Program-made: the position numbers and the translations under genes | Part shown: in pieces, positions 1 to 8,208 of the stretch | Layout: each line of letters begins with the position of its first letter | How positions within the stretch are numbered: the first letter of the stretch is position 1 | Source: DATBGZ01 sp036557785 | GTDB taxonomy: Bacteria; Actinomycetota; Actinomycetes; Mycobacteriales; Micromonosporaceae | Direction of reading: 5' to 3' | NCBI GenBank assembly: GCA_036557785.1 | Contig: DATBGZ010000015.1 | Span: 158,863 to 222,862 of the forward strand | Length of the DNA: 64,000 bases | The notes under the pieces: model-generated | Database searches by the model: none | Told to the model about the DNA's origin: nothing | What the model saw: only the letters and a program-made list of their open reading frames with translations

Positions 1-2
1 TG

Positions 3-857
3 CCGAGCCTTGAGCCATCTGAGCGGGCCAAGGTCTGGGGCGTCTGCGGCGGCACCCCCTTCTACCTGGCGCTGTGGGATCAGTCCGCCTCCTTCCGCGA
101 GAACCTGTCTCGCCTGGTCGGCACCGAGTACGGCCTGTTGCTCAACGAGGGCCAGTTGATCCTCGCCACCGAGGACTTCGCGGGCGGACGCCGCGAACGG
201 ATACCGGAGCAGGTCCTTCGGGCCATCGCCGGCGGACGTACCAGGTTCAGTGAGATCAAGGACGCGCTCGGCATCGACCCGAGCCGGGCTCTGGCAGCAT
301 TGGCGGATCTGGACCTGGTCCAGCGGGTGCTCCCGGTGGGCCGTAATGCCGACGCGCGTCGGGCGTACTACCGAGTAGCCGACAACTTCCTGGCCTTCTG
401 GCTATCCATTGTGGAGCCGCGACGTACCTCCATCGTCCGAGGGCTCGGAAAGTCCGTGGCCGGCGTCATGGAGAGCCACTTTGATGCCTTCATGGGCCAG
501 CGCTGGGAGGATGCGGTGCGGGCGCACCTGGTACAGACCATAGTGGACGACCCTCGCGTCGCTCCTGTTACCGAGGTTGGCCGGTTCTGGCACCAGTACG
601 GTGATGACCCTGCCGAGATCGACGTCGCAATGCTCAGTGAGCCTGACGGTCGGCTGAGCCTCGCCGGAGAGGTCAAGTGGGCCAAGCGAGAGGACGGGGG
701 GCGCATCCTGCGCTCCTTGGTGCGCAAGGCGCACGCCTCCCACCTGCTGTCTCGGGAAGGTCCGGAACCCGTCTACGTCATCGCCGCCCGGGAAGAGGTC
801 ACGGGGAACCTCCCGGATGATGTGCTCGTCGTGACCACCGCCGACGTCTTCGCCTGA
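3..857 (+). CDS. DUF234-type ATP-binding protein, 3' part
   Basis: The reading frame is open from the window edge, so the N-terminus, including any P-loop, lies outside. The visible 284 residues include a segment typical of the C-terminal part of the AAA (PF01637-like) ATPases (VWGVCGGTPFYLALWD). A winged-helix-like stretch follows (FSEIKDALGIDPSRALAALADLDLVQRV), and then a DUF234 region with a restriction-endonuclease-like pattern (DPAEIDVAMLS, then GEVKWAKR). The E/D...E-x-K arrangement resembles a PD-(D/E)xK nuclease core, but nuclease activity is not established for this family. Function is unknown; many relatives are solitary genes. No operon partner is visible, since the next sequence on this strand is non-coding. 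Family assignment is fairly safe, function is not. Confidence 0.75.
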   Translation, partial: PSLEPSERAKVWGVCGGTPFYLALWDQSASFRENLSRLVGTEYGLLLNEGQLILATEDFAGGRRERIPEQVLRAIAGGRTRFSEIKDALGIDPSRALAALADLDLVQRVLPVGRNADARRAYYRVADNFLAFWLSIVEPRRTSIVRGLGKSVAGVMESHFDAFMGQRWEDAVRAHLVQTIVDDPRVAPVTEVGRFWHQYGDDPAEIDVAMLSEPDGRLSLAGEVKWAKREDGGRILRSLVRKAHASHLLSREGPEPVYVIAAREEVTGNLPDDVLVVTTADVFA

Positions 858-883
858 CTACTTACCAACCTCGAAGCAGCGAC

Positions 884-975
884 TCAAGGCGAGGGGGTGG
901 CGCGGAAGTGGACGAGTGCGGCCCAGGTCTGGCCTTTAGCCTGTTCGCCGCCGAGACGGGTGCCGCCGAAATCAG
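884..975 (-). pseudogene. Remnant of a hydrolase C-terminus
   Basis: The minus-strand frame ending at 884 encodes GGTRLGGEQAKGQTWAAL and a few more residues before a stop. This is nearly the same as the last ~28 residues of the BAAT-like hydrolase ending at 1396 (GGTRLGDEQARRQTWAAL). At DNA level 896-975 and 1411-1490 are direct repeats with roughly 85-90 % identity by eye. No body of a second hydrolase precedes the remnant; a different small ORF (972-1370) does. This looks like what is left of a duplicated hydrolase gene. Confidence 0.6.
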
Positions 976-1370
976 GGCGCTCGGCGAACGCGCATATGGC
1001 GCCACGACACGTAGGTGCCGACGATCCCGAACACGAACATGCCGGCCAACCCCGCGTAGAGGTACCACGGCACTCGTTCGTCCGCCTCCCAGACAAGGGC
1101 ACACGGTTGACTCCCCGCCTGATACCTGACTTGCACGATGTCGCCGACGTGCGGTTGATCTGTCAGCGGCGCGGAGGTGAAGCCAGAGTTGACCGTTGAC
1201 GAGCAGTGCCGGCCATCGCGGGTCACGAAGCTCACGTCGTACACGCGGCGGTGGGTCTCGCCCGGATGGACGTACGCAACTCTGGCGACCACCGTCCGTT
1301 GGCTCGGGTTTGCCTCCTGGACGTAGTTGAGTGCGGCGAAGGCCGGTACAGCGATGGTGCCGCGCTCCAA
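972..1370 (-). CDS. DUF3592-like membrane protein, probably 5'-truncated
   Basis: The 132 residues have a beta-rich segment (VVARVAYVHPGETHRRVYDV, DIVQVRYQAG) as in DUF3592 proteins, then one membrane helix near residues 101-122 (WYLYAGLAGMFVFGIVGTYV) and a basic end. Family members usually start with another membrane helix, which is missing. The frame opens at a TTG directly behind an in-frame TGA, with no ribosome binding site. It sits 25 bp downstream of the hydrolase gene on the same strand and runs into the hydrolase-tail remnant. I therefore read it as a truncated or decaying gene whose 5' end was lost in the rearrangement that made the remnant. It could still be translated by read-through from upstream. 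Function unknown. Confidence 0.4.
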   Translation of the reverse strand: MERGTIAVPAFAALNYVQEANPSQRTVVARVAYVHPGETHRRVYDVSFVTRDGRHCSSTVNSGFTSAPLTDQPHVGDIVQVRYQAGSQPCALVWEADERVPWYLYAGLAGMFVFGIVGTYVSWRHMRVRRAP

Positions 1371-1395
1371 TCATCCGGCTCCGCAGAGGTACCTG

Positions 1396-2580
1396 TCAAT
1401 GCGCGGGCGGCGTGGCGAGGAAGTGGAGGAGGGCGGCCCAGGTCTGGCGTCTCGCCTGTTCGTCGCCGAGACGGGTGCCGCCGAGATCGAGTTGCTCGCC
1501 GGTCAGCGGCTGGGTGACCGCGGGGTCGAAGCTCAGATAGGGTACGCCGAGCATCTCGTGGCCAGCCCCGTCGACCTCGAGCGTGTCCAGCCGCTGCCCG
1601 AGCCGGTATTGGAGGGTCTGGACGTAGCTGCCAGACGGCCAGATCTGGTCGTCGGTACCGACGAAGGCGAGCACCGGACCAGCGATCGCATCGAAGGGAA
1701 TCTGCGTCTGCGCGGCGCCATGGTACGTCCAGGCGTTACCGCCGTTCGGGAAGCCGACATGCACGCTCGCCGCCGGCGATACCAGGACGGCGCCCGCCAC
1801 GAGGTCGGGATACAGGCCCGACAGCAGCATGGCCGCCTCGCTCCCGCGCGAGTAGCCCACCACCCGAACAGGCCCGGGCAGCAGGCGGGCGGCCGTCGCG
1901 AAGTACTCGATCGGGATGTTCTGCAATTCCCCGGGCAGGCCGGGCGCGTGGAAGTACGCGATCGCCAGAGCCGGGTAGCCGTGGGCGGCCAGGACCTCCG
2001 CGACCCACGTCATGCTCTTGCTCAGACCACCCTCCGAGCCGCCGATCAGCAACACGCCGGGACCGGTGGGGTGCGCCGGAAGCGCGAGCAGGCCGGAGAC
2101 GCGGTCCGCGGCGATAGTCAGCTCGTGAGTCGTCACTGCCGACGCCAGGACGACCCGGCGGAGGTCGATCGACGCTCCGCCGGAGAGCGAGATCCGCAGC
2201 ACAAAGCCGCCGTCCGTCTCGGCCGACGCCCCGGTTGTCGTTGCCGGGCCCTGCACGGCCATCGATGCGATCAGGCCCATCCCGTCGACGCCGCTGTAGT
2301 CGCCGGCGTCGGGCGCGTCGCGGTCGAGGTCGACCACGCCGTCGGCGCCGGCCGTGAACGTGGCCCGTGACGCCCACCGGGCGCCTTCGAGCTCGGGCAT
2401 GCTGGCGCTCAGCGCGATCCGCTGCCCGGGGTTGAGGCCGGTGACCCGGACATGCACGGGTTCGTCCACAAGGGACTGTATGGGCGTGACCTCGAGTACC
2501 CCGGTCGGCCCCGCCGAGCCATGGCAGCCGACAAGCGTCGCGGCGAGCAGGCCGGCGAGCATGGCATTGACCAATTTCAC
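1396..2580 (-). CDS. Acyl-CoA thioesterase/BAAT-family lipoprotein hydrolase
   Basis: The 394-residue protein begins with a lipoprotein signal (lipobox LVGC, Cys19), so it should be anchored outside the membrane. Residues ~35-145 match the beta-sandwich N-terminal domain of acyl-CoA thioesterase/bile acid-CoA N-acyltransferase proteins (PVHVRVTGLNPGQ, then YSGVDGMGLIASM). Residues ~160-375 form the alpha/beta-hydrolase BAAT_C domain, with Ser244 in GYSRGSE, an acid at 310/311 in GTDDQIWPS and His341 in GAGHEM. The mammalian enzymes act on CoA esters. A CoA substrate is unlikely outside a bacterial cell, so the true substrate is unknown. The start is a GTG with no clear Shine-Dalgarno sequence; the ATG six codons in is an alternative. 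The C-terminal ~28 codons are duplicated downstream at 884-975. Confidence 0.8.
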   Translation of the reverse strand: MKLVNAMLAGLLAATLVGCHGSAGPTGVLEVTPIQSLVDEPVHVRVTGLNPGQRIALSASMPELEGARWASRATFTAGADGVVDLDRDAPDAGDYSGVDGMGLIASMAVQGPATTTGASAETDGGFVLRISLSGGASIDLRRVVLASAVTTHELTIAADRVSGLLALPAHPTGPGVLLIGGSEGGLSKSMTWVAEVLAAHGYPALAIAYFHAPGLPGELQNIPIEYFATAARLLPGPVRVVGYSRGSEAAMLLSGLYPDLVAGAVLVSPAASVHVGFPNGGNAWTYHGAAQTQIPFDAIAGPVLAFVGTDDQIWPSGSYVQTLQYRLGQRLDTLEVDGAGHEMLGVPYLSFDPAVTQPLTGEQLDLGGTRLGDEQARRQTWAALLHFLATPPAH

Positions 2581-2689
2581 GATGAAACACGGTACCGGGC
2601 GGCCGTGCCCGCGGCTACGGTCGATCGTCCGCCACTTCCTGCCCGGACCGAGGGTTTACGGAGCGTGACGTGAATCGGCCCGGTCGACC

Positions 2690-3012
2690 ATCATGCGTGT
2701 TGGGCGGTCAGCACTGCTTCCTCTGACGCTACGGCCCGCGACCAGCCACTTCAGCCGCAGCACGTGATCTTGAATGGCAGACCCGGTGACTCTCCGTGTC
2801 CGCCGACTGATCGCGACCTCCGGCGATTTCGGGGGCGTACGGCGCGACGGGTGCAGGCCGGCCGTCGTCGCCGGTGTTGTCGAGCCCGACGAGACCGACC
2901 GCCACGGAGAGTCACCGGCCACGGTGCCATCGATGTCTGTCAAAGAAAAGAATGCCTGGTCAGCGGCCGTATCGCGAGAAGAAGCAGTGCTGACTCAATG
3001 TCGCACATCATG
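2690..3012. mobile_element. MITE-like foldback element
   Basis: This fills most of the 580-bp gene-free stretch between 2581 and 3161. Positions 2707-2798 and the reverse complement of 2903-2994 align without gaps over 92 bp. The outermost 14 bp (GTCAGCACTGCTTC) and innermost 16 bp (CCGGTGACTCTCCGTG) are perfect inverted repeats, with a diverged middle. Weaker similarity reaches out to about 2690 and 3012 (CCATCATGCG against CCATGATGTG). The ~104-bp core holds no convincing gene. The structure fits a non-autonomous foldback/MITE element. No transposase is nearby and I could not define a target-site duplication. Confidence 0.6.
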
Positions 3013-3037
3013 GCCGTCGGCCCGGCGGCCCGTCACG

Positions 3038-3155
3038 CGGCGTGACAGCTAAGGACCGGCGCGCGCACAAGAGCAGCCGCGAGGGGCGCACAGACACCGG
3101 CGTAACAACCACGAACCAGCGCGCACAAGAGCAGCCGCGAGGGGCGCACAGACAC
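3038..3155. repeat. 58-bp imperfect tandem repeat
   Basis: A 36-bp unit is repeated exactly at 3062-3097 and 3120-3155 (it starts CGCGCACAAGAGCAGCCGCG), giving a 58-bp period. The 24 bp in front of the first unit resemble the spacer between the units, so about two and a half copies are present. The array ends a few bases before the stop codon of the SGNH esterase gene, in its 3' untranslated region. No terminator-like stem is obvious. Confidence 0.75.
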
Positions 3156-3161
3156 TGGGCG

Positions 3162-4391
3162 TCAGGGCGTGCCGAACAGCGTGGCGGGGACCGCGGCCGC
3201 GAGCGCGCGGTAGCCGGACCGGTTGAGGTGCAGGCCATCGCCGACGTGCAGCCCGGGGCGCACGCGGGCCGGGTCGTCGGGCCGGCGTACTGCGGCATCG
3301 AAGTCGATGACCTCATCGAAGCGTCGGCTGTCCCGGATCCAGGCGTTGACCCGCTGACGGGTCGCCTCGCGCACTCCCGCAGCATCGTCGTAGGAGTTGC
3401 CGGCGAACGGCGTGAGGGTCGACCCGTAGACGCGGATGCCATGCGCGTGAGCACGGTCGATGATCTGCCCGTACGCGCCGATCAGCTCGTCCCCGACGCG
3501 TCGCTGCGCCTCCATGGTGGAAAGCGCCGTGCCGATGTCGTTGACGCCCTCGAAGAGGATGAGCCAGGCAACACCGGCGCAGGCCAGGACGTCGCGCTCC
3601 AGCCGGGCCAGGGCCGCGATGCCGAGCCCGTCGCGCAGCACCCGGTTGCCGCCGGCAGCCTGGTTGACGAAGCCGAGGTGCGTCAGGCCCTCCCGCTCGT
3701 GCAGGCGGTCGATGAGCTGGTCGGGCCACCGATCGTTGCCATCGGTCGTGGAGCCTCGCCCGTCCGTGAGCGAGTCACCGAGAAGCACCGCCACTGCGGG
3801 AGCCGGCTCTCCCGGGCTCGGCAAGGCGTCCGGGCGCACCTCCAAGGCGGAGAGCAGATACCAGTGCGCCACCGGTACGGCATCCTTGAGCTCGGGCTCG
3901 GCGATCAGCTCGTCCGGCCGCTGGTCGGGGGGCACGGCGTGGCCCGCGACGACGTACGAGGTCGTCCGCGAGCCCGGGTGTGTGGTGATGCCTTCGATCG
4001 CGCAGCCGGGCTCGAGCTGAAGCGTCACGGCGAGGTTCGTCCGGGGCGCGAGGGGAAGAACGAAGGGATCCGTGGTCGCGGTGCCCCGCGGCGGAATGGT
4101 CACGCTCGCCGCGCCACGAAACGTCAGCGCGATGCTGCTGCCCGGCACGACCCGGCTCACCCCCGTCCGCCCGGCATCGGGGCGTGCCACGGCTGCTGCC
4201 ACGACCCCCAGCGGGGTGCGACCGTATTCGTTGGACAGACGAAGCCGTGCCGAGCTCGGCGAGACACCCGCGGCATCGCCACCCACGGTTGCCCGTACCG
4301 TCTGGCGCAGGATCGCGCCCGACAGGTCCGGGTCGTCATCGCCGTCGGGCGGCTGCAACGCGCAGCCCCAGGTCGTCACCCATCTGTTCAT
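3162..4391 (-). CDS. SGNH/GDSL-family esterase (cytoplasmic)
   Basis: 409 residues without a signal peptide. Residues ~1-185 are a beta-rich N-terminal region (MNRWVTTWG, LRLSNEYGRTPLG). The SGNH hydrolase domain follows: block I with nucleophile Ser207 (LLGDSLTDG), block II Gly in AAGGNR (~246-250), block III Asn284 in EGVNDIG, and block V Asp385/His388 in GDGLHLN. The architecture matches the XynE-like/SGNH proteins found in plant cell-wall loci, which probably remove acetyl or other ester groups from oligosaccharides; that substrate is inferred. The gene is divergent from the GH67 alpha-glucuronidase across 85 bp carrying a LacI-type operator, so the two are probably co-regulated and act on imported acetylated glucuronoxylo-oligosaccharides. 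Confidence 0.82.
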   Translation of the reverse strand: MNRWVTTWGCALQPPDGDDDPDLSGAILRQTVRATVGGDAAGVSPSSARLRLSNEYGRTPLGVVAAAVARPDAGRTGVSRVVPGSSIALTFRGAASVTIPPRGTATTDPFVLPLAPRTNLAVTLQLEPGCAIEGITTHPGSRTTSYVVAGHAVPPDQRPDELIAEPELKDAVPVAHWYLLSALEVRPDALPSPGEPAPAVAVLLGDSLTDGRGSTTDGNDRWPDQLIDRLHEREGLTHLGFVNQAAGGNRVLRDGLGIAALARLERDVLACAGVAWLILFEGVNDIGTALSTMEAQRRVGDELIGAYGQIIDRAHAHGIRVYGSTLTPFAGNSYDDAAGVREATRQRVNAWIRDSRRFDEVIDFDAAVRRPDDPARVRPGLHVGDGLHLNRSGYRALAAAVPATLFGTP

Positions 4392-4422
4392 CGATTCGAG
4401 ACCGTACCAGCTTCCCGGTCCT

Positions 4423-4434
4423 GCAAACGGTTGC
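4423..4434. promoter_or_regulatory. LacI-family operator between SGNH and GH67 genes
   Basis: GCAAACGGTTGC fits the LacI-family pattern GnAAnCGnTTnC exactly. It lies midway in the 85-bp divergent promoter region, 32 bp from the esterase start and 43 bp from the GH67 start. The core closely resembles the sites at 14513 and 17996, suggesting one regulator for the glucuronoxylan genes, plausibly the LacI protein at 18105. Confidence 0.6.
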
Positions 4435-4476
4435 CCCGCTCACCAACATGCCCGAGCCATGGAGTAGACCCTTATC

Positions 4477-6480
4477 ATGCATGCTGCCTGGCTCAATCCC
4501 GAGGCGTTACGCCCGATCGGCTCCCGCCCCAGCCGGCTGCGCGGAAAGGGCGGCCCCCTGTTCCGTACGGTCGCGGCCGAGCGCTGGGCGGCGCGCGAGA
4601 TGTTCGCGCCCAGGCTCACCCCGGCACAGTTCTACGCCGGACGACCCGACCCGGAACTGGTGCTCACCACCTCATCGTCGATCCTGCCGACGCCGGTATG
4701 GGAGCGCATCGCCGGGCTGGGCGACCTCGGCAGCCAGGGGTACGCGGTCGACCGCGCCGACGGCGTCACGACGATATTCGCGCAGGGCAATGCGGGACTG
4801 CTCTATGGGTTCTTCCATGTCGTACGCCTCGGGGAGGCGGCGTTCGGCGACGACATCCCCGCATTCGCGTACCGACCCGCACACGCCTTGCGGATGCTCG
4901 ACCACTGGGACAATGTGGACAGACACCCGGTCATGGGTCAGGTGGAGCGCGGGTACTCCGGCGGCTCGATCTTCTGGCGTGACGGTCTGGCACTGCACGA
5001 CCAGGAACGGGTGCACGCTTACGCGCGCCTGCTCGCCGCGACCGGCATCAACGCGGTCGCGGTGACCAACGTCAACGTGCACGCCACCGAGGCGCGCCTG
5101 CTCACCGAACGGCTCAACGAGGTCGCCTGGCTCGCCGGAATCTACCGTCCGTACGGCATTCGGGTCCATCTGTCGGTGAGCTTCGCCGCACCGGTGACCG
5201 TCGGCGGGCTCGCCACCGCCGACCCGGTCGACCCCGCCGTCGTGGCGTGGTGGGCCGCGGCGACCGCCAATGTGTATGACGCGATCCCGGACTTCGGCGG
5301 CTACCTGGTCAAGGCCGACTCGGAGGGGCAACCGGGCCCGTTCGGGTACGGCCGCAGCCACGCCGATGGCGCCAACCTGCTCGCCGGCGCGGTGGCGCCG
5401 TACGGCGGCGTCGTGCACTGGCGGGCGTTCGTCTACAACCATCGCCAGGACTGGCGCGACCGGTCCACCGACCGTGCCCGCGCCGCGTACGACCACTTCG
5501 CGCCGTTGGATGGCCAGTTCCGGGAGAACGTGATCCTGCAGGTAAAGTACGGCCCGATCGACTTCCAGACGAGAGAGCCGGTCTCACCGGTGATCGCGGC
5601 GATGCCGCACACCGCGGTCGCCACCGAACTGCAGGTGACACAGGAGTACACCGGCCAGCAGCAGCACGTCTGCTATCTGGGCCCACAGTGGAGCGAGATC
5701 CTGTCGTTCCCCCTCGCCGGCCCACGGACGGTGTCGCAGCTCAGCAGTGGCGGGATCGTCGGAGTGTCCAATGTGGGCGCTGATGAGTACTGGACGGGGC
5801 ATCCTCTGGCTCAGGCGAACCTCTATGCCTTCGGACGCCTCGCCTGGGACCCCGGGCTGGACCCGGCGACGGTCCTCGACGAATGGATCGGGCTGACGTT
5901 TCCGGGCCAGGGCGACGACACACTGCGGCAGACGCTGCACGCCATGCTGGACGAGTCGTGGCGTACGTACGAGCAGTACACCGCGCCGCTCGGCATCGGG
6001 TTCATGGTCCGGCCGCAGCACCACTACGGTCCGGACGTGGACGGCTACGAGTACACGCCGTGGGGGACGTACCACTTCGCTGACCGGGACGGGATCGGGG
6101 TGGACCGCACCCGGGCCACCGGAAGCGGCTTCACGGGCCAGTACCCCCAGCCGTGGTCGGAGATCTACGAGTCGCTCGCGACGTGCCCGGACGAGCTGCT
6201 CCTCTTCTTCCACCACGTGCCGTACGGCCACGTGCTCCACAGTGGACTCACGGTCATTCAGCACATTTATGACACTCACTTCGTCGGCGTCGAGAAGGTC
6301 CGGGCGTTGCGCCCACTCTGGGATCGGGTCGCTGGCCTCGTGCCCGACGACCTGCACGCCCGGGTGGCGCAACGGCTGGACGAGCAACTGCGTTGCGCCA
6401 TCGAGTGGCGCGACCAGATCAACACGTACTTCGTCCGCAAGTCCGGCGTGCCCGACGCCCAGGGCCGCACGATCTACTGA
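4477..6480 (+). CDS. aguA: GH67 alpha-glucuronidase
   Basis: 667 residues, the normal length of GH67, with N-terminal, TIM-barrel and C-terminal helical regions. GH67 enzymes release (4-O-methyl)-D-glucuronic acid from the non-reducing end of xylo-oligosaccharides. Glu283 (VKADSEGQPGP) is the predicted general acid, and Asp362 (YGPIDFQ) and Glu390 (QVTQEYTGQ) the predicted base pair. These positions are offset by two from E285/D364/E392 as I recall them for the Geobacillus enzyme. There is no signal peptide, so it acts in the cytoplasm on imported oligomers. GGAG at 4461-4464 precedes the ATG by 12 nt. The product feeds UxaC/UxuB encoded at 14.9-17.8 kb, and the xylo-oligomer feeds the GH39 xylosidase. 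Confidence 0.95.
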   Translation: MHAAWLNPEALRPIGSRPSRLRGKGGPLFRTVAAERWAAREMFAPRLTPAQFYAGRPDPELVLTTSSSILPTPVWERIAGLGDLGSQGYAVDRADGVTTIFAQGNAGLLYGFFHVVRLGEAAFGDDIPAFAYRPAHALRMLDHWDNVDRHPVMGQVERGYSGGSIFWRDGLALHDQERVHAYARLLAATGINAVAVTNVNVHATEARLLTERLNEVAWLAGIYRPYGIRVHLSVSFAAPVTVGGLATADPVDPAVVAWWAAATANVYDAIPDFGGYLVKADSEGQPGPFGYGRSHADGANLLAGAVAPYGGVVHWRAFVYNHRQDWRDRSTDRARAAYDHFAPLDGQFRENVILQVKYGPIDFQTREPVSPVIAAMPHTAVATELQVTQEYTGQQQHVCYLGPQWSEILSFPLAGPRTVSQLSSGGIVGVSNVGADEYWTGHPLAQANLYAFGRLAWDPGLDPATVLDEWIGLTFPGQGDDTLRQTLHAMLDESWRTYEQYTAPLGIGFMVRPQHHYGPDVDGYEYTPWGTYHFADRDGIGVDRTRATGSGFTGQYPQPWSEIYESLATCPDELLLFFHHVPYGHVLHSGLTVIQHIYDTHFVGVEKVRALRPLWDRVAGLVPDDLHARVAQRLDEQLRCAIEWRDQINTYFVRKSGVPDAQGRTIY

Positions 6481-6515
6481 CCCGCCGCCACGGTGAACGG
6501 ATGCCGACCTGTGAT

Positions 6516-6554
6516 CCGAATGGCCCTACCGAATGGCCCTACCGAATGGCCCGC
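6516..6554. repeat. Three tandem copies of a 13-bp unit
   Basis: CCGAATGGCCCTA occurs at 6516-6528 and 6529-6541, and with its last two bases changed at 6542-6554. The array lies between the GH67 stop and the GTG I prefer as start of the next gene. Each unit contains an ATG and a 13-bp unit changes frame, so copy-number change would shift any start used within it. Confidence 0.85.
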
Positions 6555-6575
6555 AGACGTGCACATGCTGGGGCG

Positions 6576-8204
6576 GTGAACGGGGACACAGACGGTAGAG
6601 CCGGCGCATCGACGATCGCGGTACGGGTGGCCGAGAGACGCCTTCGCGCGGACGGGGCAAGGCGGGCGCTCGCGTGGCTGGCACACCCGGTCACGCTCGC
6701 CGCCCTGGTCGTGCTGTTGCTCAACGACCATCTGCTGAAGGCGGCGTACCCCGGTCCACTCACCGGCAAGCTCAGCGACGTCGCGGGCCTGGTGCTGGCG
6801 CCGCCGTTGGTGACGACCGTGGTCCTGAGCCTGGCACGGCGCATGCCGGCGGGCCCGGCCGCGACCGGCTCCATGGTGGCCGTCGGCGCGATCTTCACGA
6901 TCATCAAGGCGATCCCGGCTGCGGCGAACGGGGCCTCGGCCGCGTGGTCGATCATCCTTGGACCGTCGCTGGTGCGTGCCGACCGTACGGACCTGTTCGC
7001 GCTCCCGGCCCTGGCGATCGCCTGGCACGTCTGGACCCGTGCGCGGCAGCGCCCCGCGCCCGACAGCATCACCCGGGCGGTCCGGCTGGCGATCGTGCTC
7101 CCGCTGGCCCTCTTTGGCGTCGCCGCGACCTCGGCGCCTTACGTCGATCTCGAAGTCGCGGCCGGCGTCGGCCCGGGCGCAGGCGCTGACACCGCGATCC
7201 TCGTCGAGGAGGAGGCGGGGGTCACGGCCACAACCCGGGACGGCGTGACCTGGCAGGCTTACGAGAGCGGGACCGCGTGCGACCCAGCGACCCGGCCGTG
7301 CCGCAACTATGACGCCACAGCCATGGCCCAGGCCCTGCAGGTGCACCCGATTGCCTGCACCTCCGACGGGAGCGCGTGTTACCGGGTGGTCCCCGGCCAC
7401 CTGCGGATCGAGCAGTCCGTCGATGGGGGCCTGACGTGGACGACGGCATGGCAGATCGGCGACGATACGCGCGAGCGCTACGTGGCCGTGTTCACCGACG
7501 ACGCGCGGTGGGACCGTGGCTACCGCGCGCACCGGGACGTCCGGTCAGATCTGTCCTGCACGACGGTCTCGATCATTGCAGGGTCCGGCAGCGTGGTGGT
7601 CGGCTGCGGGCTGCTCGGGTTCCTGCAGCGCGACGCGGCGGGGAACTGGACGCAACTGCCGTGGTACACCGGCGCGTACCACCCACAGCTCGAGGGAACC
7701 ATTACCGCCGACTGGACGAACGCGCTCATGATTGTCCTCTTCGGACTGTCGATCCTCCTCGTCGCCGCCGAAGCGCACGCGCTGCGCCGCCGCGAGGGCC
7801 GGACCAGCTCGACCGTGACCCGGGTCGCCATGGCGGTACTCACCCTGCTCGCGTCTGCGCTGGCGCTCGTGGTCACAAAGCCAGGGACGGACCTGACGTA
7901 CGGCGGTTGGGAGTTCACCCCCGTGATCGCGACGTTCGCGTTCTCCTGGCTCGTCATCTATGCCACCACGCGTCGCGGCTTCCCCGGGCAGCTCGTGCCG
8001 CTGGCCGTGGTCCCGACGATGGCGTGCCTGGTCGTCTACGACCGCATGGTGGCGGCGGTGATCTCGTTCAGGACCGGCTGGATCGCCATCGGGTCGGTGG
8101 TCGCCGCCGCGCTCGTGGCGAACCTCGTGATAGGCCTCCTACTCCCGGCCCGCAGCCAATCAAAGCCCGTGGCCTCGAGCTCCGGCGTCACGCGTCTTCC
8201 GTGA
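6576..8204 (+). CDS. Polytopic membrane protein of unknown function
   Basis: 542 residues from the GTG chosen because a weak GGGG lies just upstream and because the preceding stretch is low-quality repeat sequence; GTG at 6627 is another option. The N-terminal half has about five hydrophobic segments and a striking motif, LLNDHLLKAAYPGPLTGKLS, seen in uncharacterised bacterial membrane proteins. A large soluble, probably extracytoplasmic middle region (roughly 190-370) carries four Cys residues and photosynthesis-assembly/BNR-like phrases (DGVTWQAYESGT, VDGGLTWTTAW) that suggest beta-propeller-type repeats. The C-terminal third has about four more helices. It is convergent with the DUF624 gene, 4 bp away. 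Function unknown. Confidence 0.75.
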   Translation: MNGDTDGRAGASTIAVRVAERRLRADGARRALAWLAHPVTLAALVVLLLNDHLLKAAYPGPLTGKLSDVAGLVLAPPLVTTVVLSLARRMPAGPAATGSMVAVGAIFTIIKAIPAAANGASAAWSIILGPSLVRADRTDLFALPALAIAWHVWTRARQRPAPDSITRAVRLAIVLPLALFGVAATSAPYVDLEVAAGVGPGAGADTAILVEEEAGVTATTRDGVTWQAYESGTACDPATRPCRNYDATAMAQALQVHPIACTSDGSACYRVVPGHLRIEQSVDGGLTWTTAWQIGDDTRERYVAVFTDDARWDRGYRAHRDVRSDLSCTTVSIIAGSGSVVVGCGLLGFLQRDAAGNWTQLPWYTGAYHPQLEGTITADWTNALMIVLFGLSILLVAAEAHALRRREGRTSSTVTRVAMAVLTLLASALALVVTKPGTDLTYGGWEFTPVIATFAFSWLVIYATTRRGFPGQLVPLAVVPTMACLVVYDRMVAAVISFRTGWIAIGSVVAAALVANLVIGLLLPARSQSKPVASSSGVTRLP

Positions 8205-8208
8205 CCGT

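Noticed and set aside
1327..2370. 347-codon plus-strand frame over the BAAT-like hydrolase
   Set aside because: Antisense to a gene with lipobox and catalytic triad in order; no recognisable protein features.
2764..3045. Small ORFs inside the foldback element
   Set aside because: They lack ribosome binding sites and protein-like composition and follow from the high GC content; the inverted-repeat structure explains the sequence better.
3042..4982. Long plus-strand frame of 646 codons across the SGNH gene
   Set aside because: It is the antisense shadow of a clear SGNH hydrolase in GC-rich DNA; the translation is Arg/Gly/Ala/Pro-rich with no domain, and it runs on into the GH67 gene in the wrong frame.
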